From positions 116,114-180,113 of the forward strand of contig CALHYX010000035.1 of NCBI GenBank assembly GCA_938041035.1: 64,000 bases of DNA. The letters are read 5' to 3'. Position numbers and translations under genes: made by a program. The notes beneath the pieces were generated by a model that was not told the DNA's origin, did no database searches, and saw nothing but the letters and a program-made list of their open reading frames with translations. Of the stretch, positions 33,073-42,392 are shown piece after piece. Origin of the DNA: an uncultured Acidimicrobiales bacterium (lineage in GTDB: Bacteria > Actinomycetota > Acidimicrobiia > Acidimicrobiales > SHLQ01). Position 1 is the stretch's first letter. Each line of letters begins with the position of its first letter.

Positions 33073-35403
33073 ATGGAGCCCCAGCTCCAACCAGACATCG
33101 CCGTCAGTGGCGATCGCGCCGCACCGGCACCGCGGCGTTCCCGATCGCGCACCAGCAGCACCCATCGGCGGGCCATCACCGCGATCGCCGCGACAGCGGG
33201 TCTGGCCGCGATCGCCTTCGCCACCGGGGCGCCGACCGGCCTGTCGATGGTCGATGCGGGGTATCGCGGCGGGTTCACCGCCCTGGTCGCCTTCGCCGCG
33301 TCGCGCAGTCGACGATGGCCGTGGACCGTGCTCGCCGGTGCCGCCACCGTGCTGGCCCCCAACCCGGTATTTCTCGCCCTCGGCTGTATCGCCACCGTGC
33401 TCGCGGTGGTCGGGGTCACCCGCCCGCGTCATCGGGTGGTGGGAGCAGCCATCGGGGCGCTGGCGGTACAGAATTTCCTGCACCTCGACCTACCCGGCCC
33501 CCACGGTCTCGAATCCGTCGTCGCCGGCATCGCCGCGGCCCCCGTACTGGCCAGCGCGTACACCGTGCTCGATCGCGACACCCAACGGTTGCTCCGGCGA
33601 TGGCTGCGCCGAACCGGCATCGCCACCGTCGTCGCCCTGGCGCTCGCCGGGCTGGCGCTCGCCGCCGCCCGCCCGCACCTCGTCGCCGGGCTCGCCGCCG
33701 CCGACACCGCGTCGACGGAGTTGCGCTCCGGTGAGATCACCGCGGCCACCGCGCCGCTCGACCGGGCCGCCGATCGCCTCGGCGCAGCCAACGCCTGGCT
33801 GGCGTCGCCGCTCGCCATGCCCGCTCGCCTCATCCCGGTGGTCGGGCAGAACCTCGGCGTCGCCCTCGTCGCCACCGGCGAAGCCGAGGCCCTCAGCGTG
33901 GCCTCGGCCGAGGTGACCACCACCGTGAACCTCGATCGACTCCGCCCCAGCGGCGGGCGGATCGACCTCGCCGCGCTGGATCCCATCGCGGCCCCGCTCG
34001 AACGCCTCGCTCTGGGTGTCGATCGGGCGGCGACCCGCCTCGGCGACGCGCGTAACCCGTGGCTCGTGCCGCCGCTCGCCGAGCCGCTCGATCGGGTGTA
34101 CGGCGAGCTTTCCGGGTCGGCGTCGTCGTTGCACACCGCCGCTCTCGCGGCTCGGTCGGCGCCGAGCCTGCTGGGCCGCGAGGCCCCCCGCACCTACGCC
34201 GTGTTGTTCACCACCCCGGCCGAAGCTCGAGGGCTCGGCGGTTTCGTCGGCAGCTGGGTGATTCTCGAGGCCGATTCCGGCAAGGTCAGCCTGGTCGAGA
34301 CCGGGCGGGCGAATGACCTCAACGTGATCCTGCGGGGTCAGCCCGCCCCTCCGGTCGGTTCCCAGGACTACATCGACCGCTGGGGTCGGTTCTCGCCGCA
34401 GACCCACGTGCAGGACGTGACCATGGCGCCGGACTTTCCCACGGTGGCGGCCGTTACCGCCGAACTGCTCGACCGCGCCGGGCGACCCGTCGACGGGGTC
34501 TTTTCCATCGACCCGGAAGCACTGGCTGCGCTACTCCAGCTCACCGGACCGGTGGACCTGCCGCGCTCGGGTCGACGCCTTGCCGCCAACAACGCCGCCC
34601 AGTTCCTGCTCGTGGACCAGTACGTGGAGTTTGCCGCTGACGATGCTCAACGAGAGCTGGTCCTCGAAGAGGCCGCCGGCGCCGTGTTCGCGCGTCTGCT
34701 CAGCGCCGACCTCGCCGCTCCCGCGGTGGTCGCCGATGTCCTGGGCCCGGTCGTCGCCGAGGGTCGGCTGATGGGCTGGGTCCCGGGCGATGATGAGCTG
34801 TTTGCCGCCGCCGGCCTCGACGGGGCGTTTCCCACGCCGACCGGCACGGACCTGCTGTCGGTGCGCCACCAGAACTCGGCCAACAACAAGATCGACGCCT
34901 ACCTCCGGCGCACCATCGACTATCGGGCGGTGGTCGCTGCCGACGGTGCGGTGGCCGCGACGGTCAACGTCGTACTCGAGAACACCGCCCCCGGCAGCGG
35001 TCTGCCCCCATCCGTCATCGGCAGCAACGATCAGGGGCTGCCGCTGGGCACCAACCGGCAGTACCTGTCGATCTACTCCCCCCTCGACCTGGTCGGCGCC
35101 ACGGTCGACGGCCGGCCCGTCACCCTGGAGACCAACCACGAGTTCGGATGGCGGGTGTACTCCACATTCGTCACCATCGACGCCGCCTCATCGGTGCAGC
35201 TCGAGGTGGAGCTCGCGGGCCGGGTTGATCCCGACTACTCGCTGGAGTTGATCACCCAGCCCCTGGTCAACGACGACCTCGTATCGATCGAAGTTCTCGA
35301 CGCCTCCGGAGCGACGCTGCTCGATCGCGACTCGTCCCCCGCCCCGGGCCGAACGACCTATTCCGCGCCTTCGGGTTCAAGCGCCGAGCCAAAAAGCCGA
35401 TGA
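33073..35403 (+). CDS. DUF4012 domain protein of the exopolysaccharide locus
   Basis: A 776-residue protein. About four hydrophobic segments lie in the first 115 residues, another helix follows near 180-200, and then comes a long extracytoplasmic part. The DUF4012 signature is RTYAVLFTTPAEARGLGGFVGSW from about residue 373. DUF4012 proteins are frequent in polysaccharide clusters of Actinobacteria, and their role is not known. ATG 33073 is proposed; ATG 33055 lies inside element B and would put a regulatory element into the coding sequence. The surface-protein gene follows after 16 nt, probably in the same transcript. Confidence 0.85.
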   Translation: MEPQLQPDIAVSGDRAAPAPRRSRSRTSSTHRRAITAIAATAGLAAIAFATGAPTGLSMVDAGYRGGFTALVAFAASRSRRWPWTVLAGAATVLAPNPVFLALGCIATVLAVVGVTRPRHRVVGAAIGALAVQNFLHLDLPGPHGLESVVAGIAAAPVLASAYTVLDRDTQRLLRRWLRRTGIATVVALALAGLALAAARPHLVAGLAAADTASTELRSGEITAATAPLDRAADRLGAANAWLASPLAMPARLIPVVGQNLGVALVATGEAEALSVASAEVTTTVNLDRLRPSGGRIDLAALDPIAAPLERLALGVDRAATRLGDARNPWLVPPLAEPLDRVYGELSGSASSLHTAALAARSAPSLLGREAPRTYAVLFTTPAEARGLGGFVGSWVILEADSGKVSLVETGRANDLNVILRGQPAPPVGSQDYIDRWGRFSPQTHVQDVTMAPDFPTVAAVTAELLDRAGRPVDGVFSIDPEALAALLQLTGPVDLPRSGRRLAANNAAQFLLVDQYVEFAADDAQRELVLEEAAGAVFARLLSADLAAPAVVADVLGPVVAEGRLMGWVPGDDELFAAAGLDGAFPTPTGTDLLSVRHQNSANNKIDAYLRRTIDYRAVVAADGAVAATVNVVLENTAPGSGLPPSVIGSNDQGLPLGTNRQYLSIYSPLDLVGATVDGRPVTLETNHEFGWRVYSTFVTIDAASSVQLEVELAGRVDPDYSLELITQPLVNDDLVSIEVLDASGATLLDRDSSPAPGRTTYSAPSGSSAEPKSR

Positions 35404-35419
35404 AGACGGGAGGACTCTG

Positions 35420-36169
35420 ATGCAACGCACCGCAAAACCCCTGTTGATCGCCGCCGCGGCCATCCTCATCGCCGTCCTGGCGTCCTTTCCCGGTTCGCGC
35501 GCCGAGGCCCAGTACGGCGGCACCGCGGGGTTCGTCATCAACCCGCCGACCATCTATCGGGGCCAGACCGTCGGGTTTGCCGGCACCGGATGCAACGTCG
35601 GCGACACCGTCGTGTTCTCGATCCCGTCGGCCGGCATGGACCTCGGCTCCACCACGGCCGCCGATCTCGACAACGCCGATTCGAACCTGGCGCCGACCGA
35701 CACCACCACGACGACGCCAACCGAAACGGCCGAAGCGACCGGGGCCACGACAACCGCGGTAACAACCACCGTGGCGCCGACGACCACCGCGGCGACAGGC
35801 GCCGATGCCACCACCGTTCCGGTGCCCACCACCGATGTGAGCGACCAGCAAGGCGAGGGCACCGACGGCGACTTCTACCTCGGCGACGTGCCGATCGACC
35901 TGCCTCCCGGCGTGTACACCGTCCACGCCACCTGCGGCGACACCGTTCTGACCGCCGATGTCACCGTTCTCGCCGTTCCGGCGGGCGGTATCCCGACCGG
36001 CGTGGGCGGTGCCGGTGCCGGCACCGGCGGCGGCTCGACCGGCCCCCTCGCTCTCACCGGCGGCGAAACCGGACAGCTGCTCATCAAGATCGGCGCCGCC
36101 ATGGTGCTCGGTGGCGCGGCCTTCGTCCTGCTCGGCCGGCGGCGCGACGAGGACCAGGCTGCGGCCTAG
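35420..36169 (+). CDS. Secreted cell-surface protein with a sortase-like C-terminal signal
   Basis: A 249-residue protein with an N-terminal signal peptide (hydrophobic 8-24, Ala-rich cleavage region) and a beta-sandwich-like region in two parts (residues 35-70 and 150-190). A Thr/Pro/Ala-rich linker of about 50 residues separates them and could be glycosylated. The C-terminus has LALTGG, a hydrophobic helix and GRRRDED, the layout of a sortase signal with LALTG in place of LPXTG. GGGAGGAC 7 nt before the ATG is a good ribosome-binding site. It may anchor in the wall or simply in the membrane. It lies between DUF4012 and the UDP-sugar dehydrogenase. Confidence 0.82.
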   Translation: MQRTAKPLLIAAAAILIAVLASFPGSRAEAQYGGTAGFVINPPTIYRGQTVGFAGTGCNVGDTVVFSIPSAGMDLGSTTAADLDNADSNLAPTDTTTTTPTETAEATGATTTAVTTTVAPTTTAATGADATTVPVPTTDVSDQQGEGTDGDFYLGDVPIDLPPGVYTVHATCGDTVLTADVTVLAVPAGGIPTGVGGAGAGTGGGSTGPLALTGGETGQLLIKIGAAMVLGGAAFVLLGRRRDEDQAAA

Positions 36170-36185
36170 AGGCATACCGAGATCG

Positions 36186-36236
36186 CCTGGGCCATACGGC
36201 TCAGCTCGGTCCCGGTTCGTCCGATAGGACAACGTG
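36186..36236. promoter_or_regulatory. Intergenic element D (copy 2 of the CCTGGGCCATAYGGCTCA element)
   Basis: CCTGGGCCATACGGCTCA starts the element and the conserved tail (TTCG, CCGAT, GGA, AACG) runs into the GTG of the UDP-sugar dehydrogenase gene at 36234. The copy at 28018-28068 precedes the epimerase gene. Both target genes act on UDP-sugars. Confidence 0.55.
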
Positions 36237-37583
36237 ACCAGCTCTTCTGCGCCCCCCTCCCCGCCGCCATTGCCTGGCGCTGCTACCGCAGGCACCTCAG
36301 AACCTCTGTCGGGGTCCACCGCGAACCACCACGTCGTGGTCGTCGGCCAGGGCTACGTGGGCCTGCCGGTGGCGATGCGCGCCATCGAGGTCGGCTTTGA
36401 GGTCACCGGGTTCGACGTTTCCGACGACCGCATCGACTCCCTCGCCGCCGGCTCGTCGTACGTCGAGGACATCGCCGACGCCGAACTCCAGGCCGCACTG
36501 GCATCGGGCCGCTACCACCCGACGGCCAACAGCCGCGACTGCAAGGACTTCGACTTCGCCGTCGTCTCGGTACCCACCCCGCTGACCGAGGGCGATCCCG
36601 ACCTCAGCTACGTCGAGAACGCGGCCCGGAGCCTCGCCCCGCACCTGCGGCCCGGCGCCACCGTGATCCTCGAATCCACGACCTACCCGGGCACGACCGA
36701 GGAGCTCTTCGGGCCACTGCTCGCCGAGGGCAGCGGCCTTCGCGTCGGTGTCGACTTCCACCTCGGATACAGCCCCGAGCGCATCGACCCCGGCAACCAA
36801 ACCTATGACCTGGTCACCACCCCCAAGGTGGTGTCCGGCGTCGACGAAGCCTCCCTCGAACGGGTGCAGTGGTTCTTCGACCAGCTGTGCGACGAGACCG
36901 TCGCGGTCCCCTCGCCCCGCGAGGCCGAGCTGACCAAGCTGCTCGAAAATACGTTCCGCCACGTCAACATTGCGCTCGTCAACGAACTCGCCATGTTCGC
37001 CCACGATCTCGGCATCGACATCTGGGCCGCCATCGACGCCGCCAGCACCAAGCCGTTCGGCTACATGCGGTTCACCCCCGGCCCCGGCGTCGGCGGACAC
37101 TGCCTTCCGATCGATCCGTCCTACCTGTCGTGGCAGGTGAAGCGTTCCCTCGGCACCTCGTTCCGGTTCGTCGAACTGGCCAACGACGTGAACGACCACA
37201 TGCCGGACTACGTGGTGCGCCGCGTGCAATCGGCGTTCAATGACCGCAGCCTGCCGGTACGGGGCCAGAAGGTGCTGCTCATCGGCCTGGCCTACAAGCG
37301 CAACACCGGCGATGCCCGCGAGTCACCGTCGATGATGATCGCCCAACAGCTCCAGGAGCTCGGTGCCGACGTGCTCGTGCACGACGACCATGTGCGGCCC
37401 GAACAGCATCCGGTCAATACCACCGCAGTGAAGCTCACCCCGGAGACGCTCGCCTCGGTCGACGGGGTCGTCTTTCTCGTCGATCACGACGACATCGACC
37501 GGGGTCAGATCACGGCCCACGCTCCGTGGGTCCTCGACTGCCGCAACCGTCTTCCGACGGGCGACTCGGTCATCCGCCTGTAG
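36234..37583 (+). CDS. UDP-N-acetylhexosamine/UDP-glucose 6-dehydrogenase family
   Basis: A 449-residue NAD-dependent enzyme that oxidises C6 of a UDP-sugar to the uronate. The N-terminal NAD-binding VVVGQGYVGLPVA, the catalytic Cys290 in VGGHCLPIDP and the C-terminal GLAYKRNTGDARESP segment are all present. The GHCLPIDP form and overall pattern favour the UDP-GlcNAc/ManNAc branch (WbpA/WecC) over UDP-glucose dehydrogenase, with moderate confidence. It starts at GTG 36234 with AGGA about 8 nt upstream. Last plus-strand gene of the polysaccharide locus. Confidence 0.9.
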   Translation: MTSSSAPPSPPPLPGAATAGTSEPLSGSTANHHVVVVGQGYVGLPVAMRAIEVGFEVTGFDVSDDRIDSLAAGSSYVEDIADAELQAALASGRYHPTANSRDCKDFDFAVVSVPTPLTEGDPDLSYVENAARSLAPHLRPGATVILESTTYPGTTEELFGPLLAEGSGLRVGVDFHLGYSPERIDPGNQTYDLVTTPKVVSGVDEASLERVQWFFDQLCDETVAVPSPREAELTKLLENTFRHVNIALVNELAMFAHDLGIDIWAAIDAASTKPFGYMRFTPGPGVGGHCLPIDPSYLSWQVKRSLGTSFRFVELANDVNDHMPDYVVRRVQSAFNDRSLPVRGQKVLLIGLAYKRNTGDARESPSMMIAQQLQELGADVLVHDDHVRPEQHPVNTTAVKLTPETLASVDGVVFLVDHDDIDRGQITAHAPWVLDCRNRLPTGDSVIRL

Positions 37584-37595
37584 CGCCGCCGGCGT

Positions 37596-38960
37596 TCACG
37601 AGTCGACCAGGTCGGCGCCGGTGACCACGAGGAGCACTTCGCCGCTGACCGGATCGATCCGCTGATACGTGATTTCCGAGCGAGGCGGGAAGCCACCGGG
37701 CTGGCGCACCTGCACCCACACCGCAGCCGGGTCACCCCGCGTCGCGAAGATGGCGGGGGGAAGGTCCGGCGTCGGCCACTGCGGTTGAAACGGGGTGATC
37801 GCGCCCGACGTCGGGTCGATGATCTCGGGGTCGGAGGATCCACCGATCGCAACGATGTGGCCCCCGGAAACCCCGATCGTGCGGCCTAGAGATCCGCCGG
37901 GGTCCCGCGCTTCGCCTTCGTCGAGGCGGTAGGGCAGAACCTCGACCGGAGCCATCTGTTCCGGATCGAATCGGACCAGGCCTTCGATGTAGCCGTCGGC
38001 CTCCAACGCGAGGGCCTCGGCGGCGAGGATCTCGCTCAACCCCGATCCAATGGTCCACCACAACCAACCGTCGTGGAGCACGCCGTTGGACGCCACCGGG
38101 ACATCGCTCGCCAGCAGGGCGTCGAGCAGGGCTTCCGATGGCGAATCGCCATTGCGGAGCGTGATCAGCGCGGCGAGATTCGCCCGGTCGAGGACGTCGC
38201 CAAACGTCCCGGGCCCGGAGCATTCGGGCGCGTCGGCGCCGGGAGCGATTCGGGCCCAACCGGTTCGGATGCGCGTCATCGCGGAACCATCCGCGCCGAT
38301 GGTCACCGCGCCGGTCATCTCGCACGGGTCCGAGGGGCCGTTCGTGTCCGTCGTAAAGACGGCTTCCTCATCGAGCTCGCCGGTCGCCAGGTCATAGCGA
38401 TAGAACAGATTCTGGAAATAGTCGTCGGAACCCTCGGTCTCGGAGACCCAGAGGTCGCCGCCCCCGGCGCCCACGACACCGAGACCGGGGCGCAGGCGGC
38501 CGATGGCCGCAAACGTCCGGGCGTCCGTGTCGATGCGGAGTATGTCGACGAACCGTCGTCCATCGTCATCGGTTGCGGTGGCGGTCGCGTACCGGGTCCC
38601 GTCGAGGGGCAACGTGGCGCCGCCGGCGCTCTCGTAGCCCGCCGCTCCGGCGAACGGCGTGACCTCACCGGTCTCCCGGTCGACCAGCACGACGGGTGCG
38701 CCGGGTTGGCCTTCGCTGCCGTCATCGGCGGTGACGCCGTCACTACCCTCTTCCACGGCACCGGTGCTCCGCACGGGCGAAACACTCAGGACCAGCCCCC
38801 CGTTTTCCGCACCGCTGGTTTCGGCACCGTCGGTCGACGCTGCGTCCTCAAACCCGGCCGGACCCGGCGAGCTCGACGAGCACGCGGCCGCCAGCAGCAG
38901 CGAGGCGAGCAGCGGCACCGCCGAACCAGAGCATCGATGCAGGAACGATCCGCCGAACAT
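37596..38960 (-). CDS. Large lipoprotein, possibly beta-propeller
   Basis: A 454-residue product with a type II signal peptide; lipobox LAAAC places the lipidated Cys near residue 27. A Ser/Gly-rich spacer is followed by a long repetitive region of blade-like units, for example LVDRETGEVTPFAG, YRYDLATGELDEEA and PTSGAITPFQPQW. This suggests a beta-propeller fold, which is an inference from repeat rhythm. No catalytic motif is visible. The start at 38960 was taken because upstream codons are antisense to the amidase. Convergent with the UDP-sugar dehydrogenase, 12 nt apart. Confidence 0.8.
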   Translation of the reverse strand: MFGGSFLHRCSGSAVPLLASLLLAAACSSSSPGPAGFEDAASTDGAETSGAENGGLVLSVSPVRSTGAVEEGSDGVTADDGSEGQPGAPVVLVDRETGEVTPFAGAAGYESAGGATLPLDGTRYATATATDDDGRRFVDILRIDTDARTFAAIGRLRPGLGVVGAGGGDLWVSETEGSDDYFQNLFYRYDLATGELDEEAVFTTDTNGPSDPCEMTGAVTIGADGSAMTRIRTGWARIAPGADAPECSGPGTFGDVLDRANLAALITLRNGDSPSEALLDALLASDVPVASNGVLHDGWLWWTIGSGLSEILAAEALALEADGYIEGLVRFDPEQMAPVEVLPYRLDEGEARDPGGSLGRTIGVSGGHIVAIGGSSDPEIIDPTSGAITPFQPQWPTPDLPPAIFATRGDPAAVWVQVRQPGGFPPRSEITYQRIDPVSGEVLLVVTGADLVDS

Positions 38961-39030
38961 ACTCTCGTATCGACGAATCTGACGGCTCCCTGAAGCAAGA
39001 TGCGGGCGGGCCGGTTCGAAGCGGGCGAAG

Positions 39031-39036
39031 TACGGT
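39031..39036 (+). promoter_or_regulatory. Predicted -10 box of a leaderless promoter for the amidase
   Basis: TACGGT, 6 nt before the ATG at 39043, in the 82-bp gap between the divergent lipoprotein and amidase genes. Confidence 0.45.
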
Positions 39037-39042
39037 GGCGCG

Positions 39043-40470
39043 ATGAGCGACATAGCCGACCTGCTCGACACCGCCGATGCCACCTCGGTCGCCCAATCCA
39101 TACGCTCGGGCGCCGTCAGCGCCACCGAAGTCGTCAAAGCCGCCATCGCCCGATGCGAAGCGCTCGACCCGACGCTGAACGCCCTGGTCGACACCTGCTT
39201 CGAACAGGCGCTCGCCGCCGCCGCAGCGGTGGACCCGTCGCTGCCGTTCGCCGGGGTGCCCTTCCTGGTGAAGGACCTGGGCCAGGAGGTCGCCGGGCTC
39301 CGCCACACCCGCGGGTCGCGACTTTTCGCCGATGCCGTCGCCGACGCCGACAGCGAGCTGGTGCGGCGCTACCGGGCCGCCGGGTTCATCATCCTCGGCA
39401 CCACCAACTCGCCGGAACTCGGCAAGAACGCCAGCACCGAACCCGTCCTCCACGGCGCTACTCGAAACCCGCACAATCTCGACCACTCCCCCGGCGGGTC
39501 GTCGGGCGGCGCGGCCGCAGCGGTGGCCGCGGGCATGGTTCCGGTGGCCCACGCGAGCGACGGCGGCGGGTCGATCCGTATCCCGGCCGCCGCCTGTGGC
39601 CTGTTCGGACTGAAACCCAGTCGAGGCCGCGTCACCAGCTACCCCAGCCCTTCGCTGCTGGCCTACCCGCTGGGCATCGACCATGTCGTCACCAGATCCG
39701 TGCGCGACTCCGCCGCCATCCTCGACCATACCGCCGGGCCGATGGTTGGCGACCCGTACCAGCTCGGCACACCGGCGCAGCCCTGGCTTGCTTCGGTGGG
39801 AGCCCCACTCGACCGGTTGCGCATCGCGTTCACCACCACCTTGCCGACGGGGGATGCCGCCCACGAGGAAACGGCAGCCGCCACCCGCCAAGTCGCCGAC
39901 ATGGTCGAATCGATGGGCCACCAGGTGAGCGAAGCCGCGCCGAACTATCCGCTCGAGTCGGTGTCGTTCGTGCGCCGCACCATGGCCGGGGTCCCCACCG
40001 CGTTGACGGTCGACCGCCGCCTCGCCGAACTCGGTCGCGAACTGCAGGACGACGATCTCGAGCCGTTTTCCCGGGCGATGTATGACCGCGCCGCCGGCAT
40101 CACGGGCACCGAGGTGGTCGACGCGATGCAGCAGCTCGAAACCATCGCCCAGACCGTCGGCGCATTCTGGGGTGACCACGACCTGCTCGTCACCCCCACG
40201 ATGGCCCAGCCCGTGGCCCCTTTGGGCCTGCTCGACACCACGAACGTTTCGCAGATGTACGAGCACATCGGCGGGTACGCCGGGTTTACGAGTCCGTTCA
40301 ACCTCACCGGCCAGCCGGCGGTCTCGGTGCCGTGGGGCACCGACGGCAACGGGCTGCCCATCGGGGTCCAACTGGTAGCCGCCTACGGCCGTGAAGACCT
40401 GCTCTTCGCCGCGAGCGCGGCACTCGAAGCCGCCGCTCCCTGGCCGACCCGGGCGGTTGCCATCGGGTAG
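39043..40470 (+). CDS. Amidase signature family enzyme
   Basis: A 475-residue amidase-signature hydrolase. The Ser-cisSer-Lys triad is visible: Lys77 in FLVKDLG, cis-Ser near 153 in SPGGSSGG, and nucleophile Ser177 in SDGGGSIRIPA. The length and C-terminal GLPIGVQLVA fit GatA-like amidases, but no gatB or gatC is adjacent, so it is more likely a free amidase acting on small amides. Cytosolic. The ATG at 39043 follows a leaderless-type box. Confidence 0.9.
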   Translation: MSDIADLLDTADATSVAQSIRSGAVSATEVVKAAIARCEALDPTLNALVDTCFEQALAAAAAVDPSLPFAGVPFLVKDLGQEVAGLRHTRGSRLFADAVADADSELVRRYRAAGFIILGTTNSPELGKNASTEPVLHGATRNPHNLDHSPGGSSGGAAAAVAAGMVPVAHASDGGGSIRIPAAACGLFGLKPSRGRVTSYPSPSLLAYPLGIDHVVTRSVRDSAAILDHTAGPMVGDPYQLGTPAQPWLASVGAPLDRLRIAFTTTLPTGDAAHEETAAATRQVADMVESMGHQVSEAAPNYPLESVSFVRRTMAGVPTALTVDRRLAELGRELQDDDLEPFSRAMYDRAAGITGTEVVDAMQQLETIAQTVGAFWGDHDLLVTPTMAQPVAPLGLLDTTNVSQMYEHIGGYAGFTSPFNLTGQPAVSVPWGTDGNGLPIGVQLVAAYGREDLLFAASAALEAAAPWPTRAVAIG

Positions 40471-40617
40471 GCGTGGTGCCTCGCCGCCGAACGGCCCCGG
40501 AACCGGACGGACGCTGCGCAAACGGTCGACGCGCGAAACTCCGGTCCGACTCGGGGTGACCCGGTCCCGGCATGCGACGATGGGCCCGTCCGCCGTACCC
40601 ACCCGCAGGAGTTTCAC

Positions 40618-41523
40618 ATGGATGTTGTCGTTTCCGGGTCGACCGGCTTGATCGGGACCGCGCTGATCCAGGCGCTGTCGGCCGCCGGTCACGAACCGAT
40701 CCGCCTGGTCCGCCCATCGAGCGATTCGCGCAGTGGCCGGACCATTGCGTGGGATCCCGATGCCGGGACGATCGACGCCGCCGCCTTCGAGGGCATCGAT
40801 GCGGTCATCCATCTCGCCGGCGCCGGGATCGGCGATGCCCGGTGGACCCCGGAGCGCAAACAGCTCCTGGTGGAGAGCCGGACGGCATCGACGCGGCTGC
40901 TCTCGGAAACCATCGCCGGCCTCGATGACAAGCCGAGCGTCTTTCTCAGCGGCTCGGCGGTTGGGTTTTACGGCGATCGCGGTGCCGATCTACTCACCGA
41001 AGCCGACCCCGCCGGCAAGGATTTCCTCGCCGACCTGTGCGTGCAGTGGGAAGCCGCCGCCGAAGCGGCCGAAGCCGCCGGGATCCGGGTCGTGTACCTG
41101 CGCACCGGCATCGTGCAGAGCACCCGGGGTGGCGCGCTCAAAGAACAACTGTGGTTGTTCAAGCTCGGGCTCGGTGGCCGCATGGGCGATGGGAAGCAGT
41201 TCATCAGCTGGATTTCCATCCAGGACCACGTGCGAGCGATGCTCCACCTGATCGAGACCAGCGGGTTGTCCGGGCCGGTCAACCTCACGGCACCCAACCC
41301 GGTCGACAACACCGAGTTCACCAAGACGCTCGGCCACGTTCTGGGCCGACCCACCCTGGTCCCGATACCCAAGTTCGGACCGGTCCTGCGCCTCGGCAAG
41401 GAATTGGCCGAGGCCCTGCTGTACACGAGCACCCGGGTGAAGCCGAAGGCGCTGCTCGACGACGGTTTCGAATTCGACCACACCAATCTCGAGGGCGCAC
41501 TGCGTTCCCTCCTCGATCGTTAG
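40618..41523 (+). CDS. TIGR01777 family SDR (YfcH-like epimerase/oxidoreductase)
   Basis: A 301-residue extended SDR with VVVSGSTGLIGTALIQAL for nucleotide binding, SGSAVGFYGDRG in the catalytic region and the DUF1731-like C-terminus (RVKPKALLDDGFEF), which together define the TIGR01777 group. The substrate is unknown. The canonical YxxxK is not seen at the usual place. GCAGGAG lies about 8 nt before the ATG at 40618. The SRPBCC protein gene follows 8 nt after the stop, so the two are likely co-transcribed. Confidence 0.88.
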   Translation: MDVVVSGSTGLIGTALIQALSAAGHEPIRLVRPSSDSRSGRTIAWDPDAGTIDAAAFEGIDAVIHLAGAGIGDARWTPERKQLLVESRTASTRLLSETIAGLDDKPSVFLSGSAVGFYGDRGADLLTEADPAGKDFLADLCVQWEAAAEAAEAAGIRVVYLRTGIVQSTRGGALKEQLWLFKLGLGGRMGDGKQFISWISIQDHVRAMLHLIETSGLSGPVNLTAPNPVDNTEFTKTLGHVLGRPTLVPIPKFGPVLRLGKELAEALLYTSTRVKPKALLDDGFEFDHTNLEGALRSLLDR

Positions 41524-41531
41524 GGGATCCC

Positions 41532-41981
41532 ATGACCAAGACCCGCCAGGTTTCCGTCGAACGTCTTATCGACGCGCCCGCGGCCGACATCTTCGCAATA
41601 GTGCAGAGCCCGGCCGGTCACGCCGCAATGGACGGCTCCGGCACGGTGAGAGGCGCCCTGAAGGGCCCGGAGAAGCTCGAACTCGGCACCAAGTTCGGCA
41701 TGGACATGCGCCTCGGCGTTCCGTATCGCATGTCGAGCGTCGTGAAGGAGTTCGAACAGGATCGACTGATCGCGTGGAGCCACTTTGGCGGCCACCGATG
41801 GCGCTTCGAGTTCGAGGAGGTCGAGGGCGGCACGCGGGTGACCGAGACGTTCGACTGGTCGACCTCGAAGTTTCCGCCGTTCATCGAGTTGGTCGGCTAC
41901 CCGAAGAAACACCCGGTCAACATGGAGAAGACGCTCGAGCGCCTGGACCAACTCGTCGCCGAGGGCTGGAAACCGTCCTAG
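41532..41981 (+). CDS. SRPBCC family protein
   Basis: A 149-residue START/Bet v1-like protein. The beta-strand and helix order is typical: VSVERLIDAPAADIFAIVQSPAGHAAMDG at the start, then a run of strands with WSHFGGHRWRFEFEEVEGGTRVTETFDW, then a C-terminal helix. Members bind hydrophobic ligands or act as cyclases; the ligand cannot be told. It shares a probable transcript with the SDR gene 8 nt upstream and ends 10 nt from the convergent DUF427 gene. Confidence 0.85.
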   Translation: MTKTRQVSVERLIDAPAADIFAIVQSPAGHAAMDGSGTVRGALKGPEKLELGTKFGMDMRLGVPYRMSSVVKEFEQDRLIAWSHFGGHRWRFEFEEVEGGTRVTETFDWSTSKFPPFIELVGYPKKHPVNMEKTLERLDQLVAEGWKPS

Positions 41982-41991
41982 CCCCGACGGC

Positions 41992-42279
41992 TCAGGCGTC
42001 GACGTCGACCTTGCTTGCGTAAAAGGCGATGCGGCCGGCGACCTGTTCGGCGCCGTCCATCGGCTCGGGGTAGTACCACGCGGCGTTGTCGGCGCGTTCA
42101 CCGTCGACCTCGATGGCGTAGTAGGACGCCTGGCCCTTCCACCCGCACATGGTGTGCAGATCGGTGTCGGAGAAGTGCTCGCGCTTGATCGAGTCGATCG
42201 GGAAGTAGTGATTGCCTTCGACGATGACGGTGTCGTCGCTTTCGGCGATGACGGTGTTGTTGAACGTGGCGGTGGCCAT
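41992..42279 (-). CDS. DUF427 domain protein
   Basis: A 95-residue single DUF427 domain: GNHYFPIDSIKREHFSDTDLHTMCGWKGQASYYAI and the NAAWYYPEP motif are characteristic. The family is widespread and of unknown function. The ATG at 42279 has CTGGAG 7 nt upstream. A perfect 8-bp inverted repeat lies 25-42 nt upstream, a possible operator. Divergent from the PadR gene. Confidence 0.9.
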   Translation of the reverse strand: MATATFNNTVIAESDDTVIVEGNHYFPIDSIKREHFSDTDLHTMCGWKGQASYYAIEVDGERADNAAWYYPEPMDGAEQVAGRIAFYASKVDVDA

Positions 42280-42303
42280 GGATGCTCCAGGGATCTTCGG
42301 CGG

Positions 42304-42321
42304 GGTCATTCGGGAATGACC
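42304..42321. promoter_or_regulatory. Inverted repeat upstream of the DUF427 gene
   Basis: GGTCATTC, 2 nt, GAATGACC: a perfect 8-bp inverted repeat 25 nt before the DUF427 start on the minus strand and about 110 nt before the PadR gene. It looks like a dimeric regulator site and differs in sequence from the palindrome in the padR promoter. Confidence 0.45.
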
Positions 42322-42392
42322 GGGTGTGGCCATTGCAACCCGAACCGCCCCGCGTGATATTCCGGCCGGCGGTAGCCGAGTACAACTGAGGT

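Noticed and set aside
39043..40470. GatA subunit of the tRNA amidotransferase
   Set aside because: No gatB or gatC nearby and no tRNA-specific features could be recognised; general amidase is safer.
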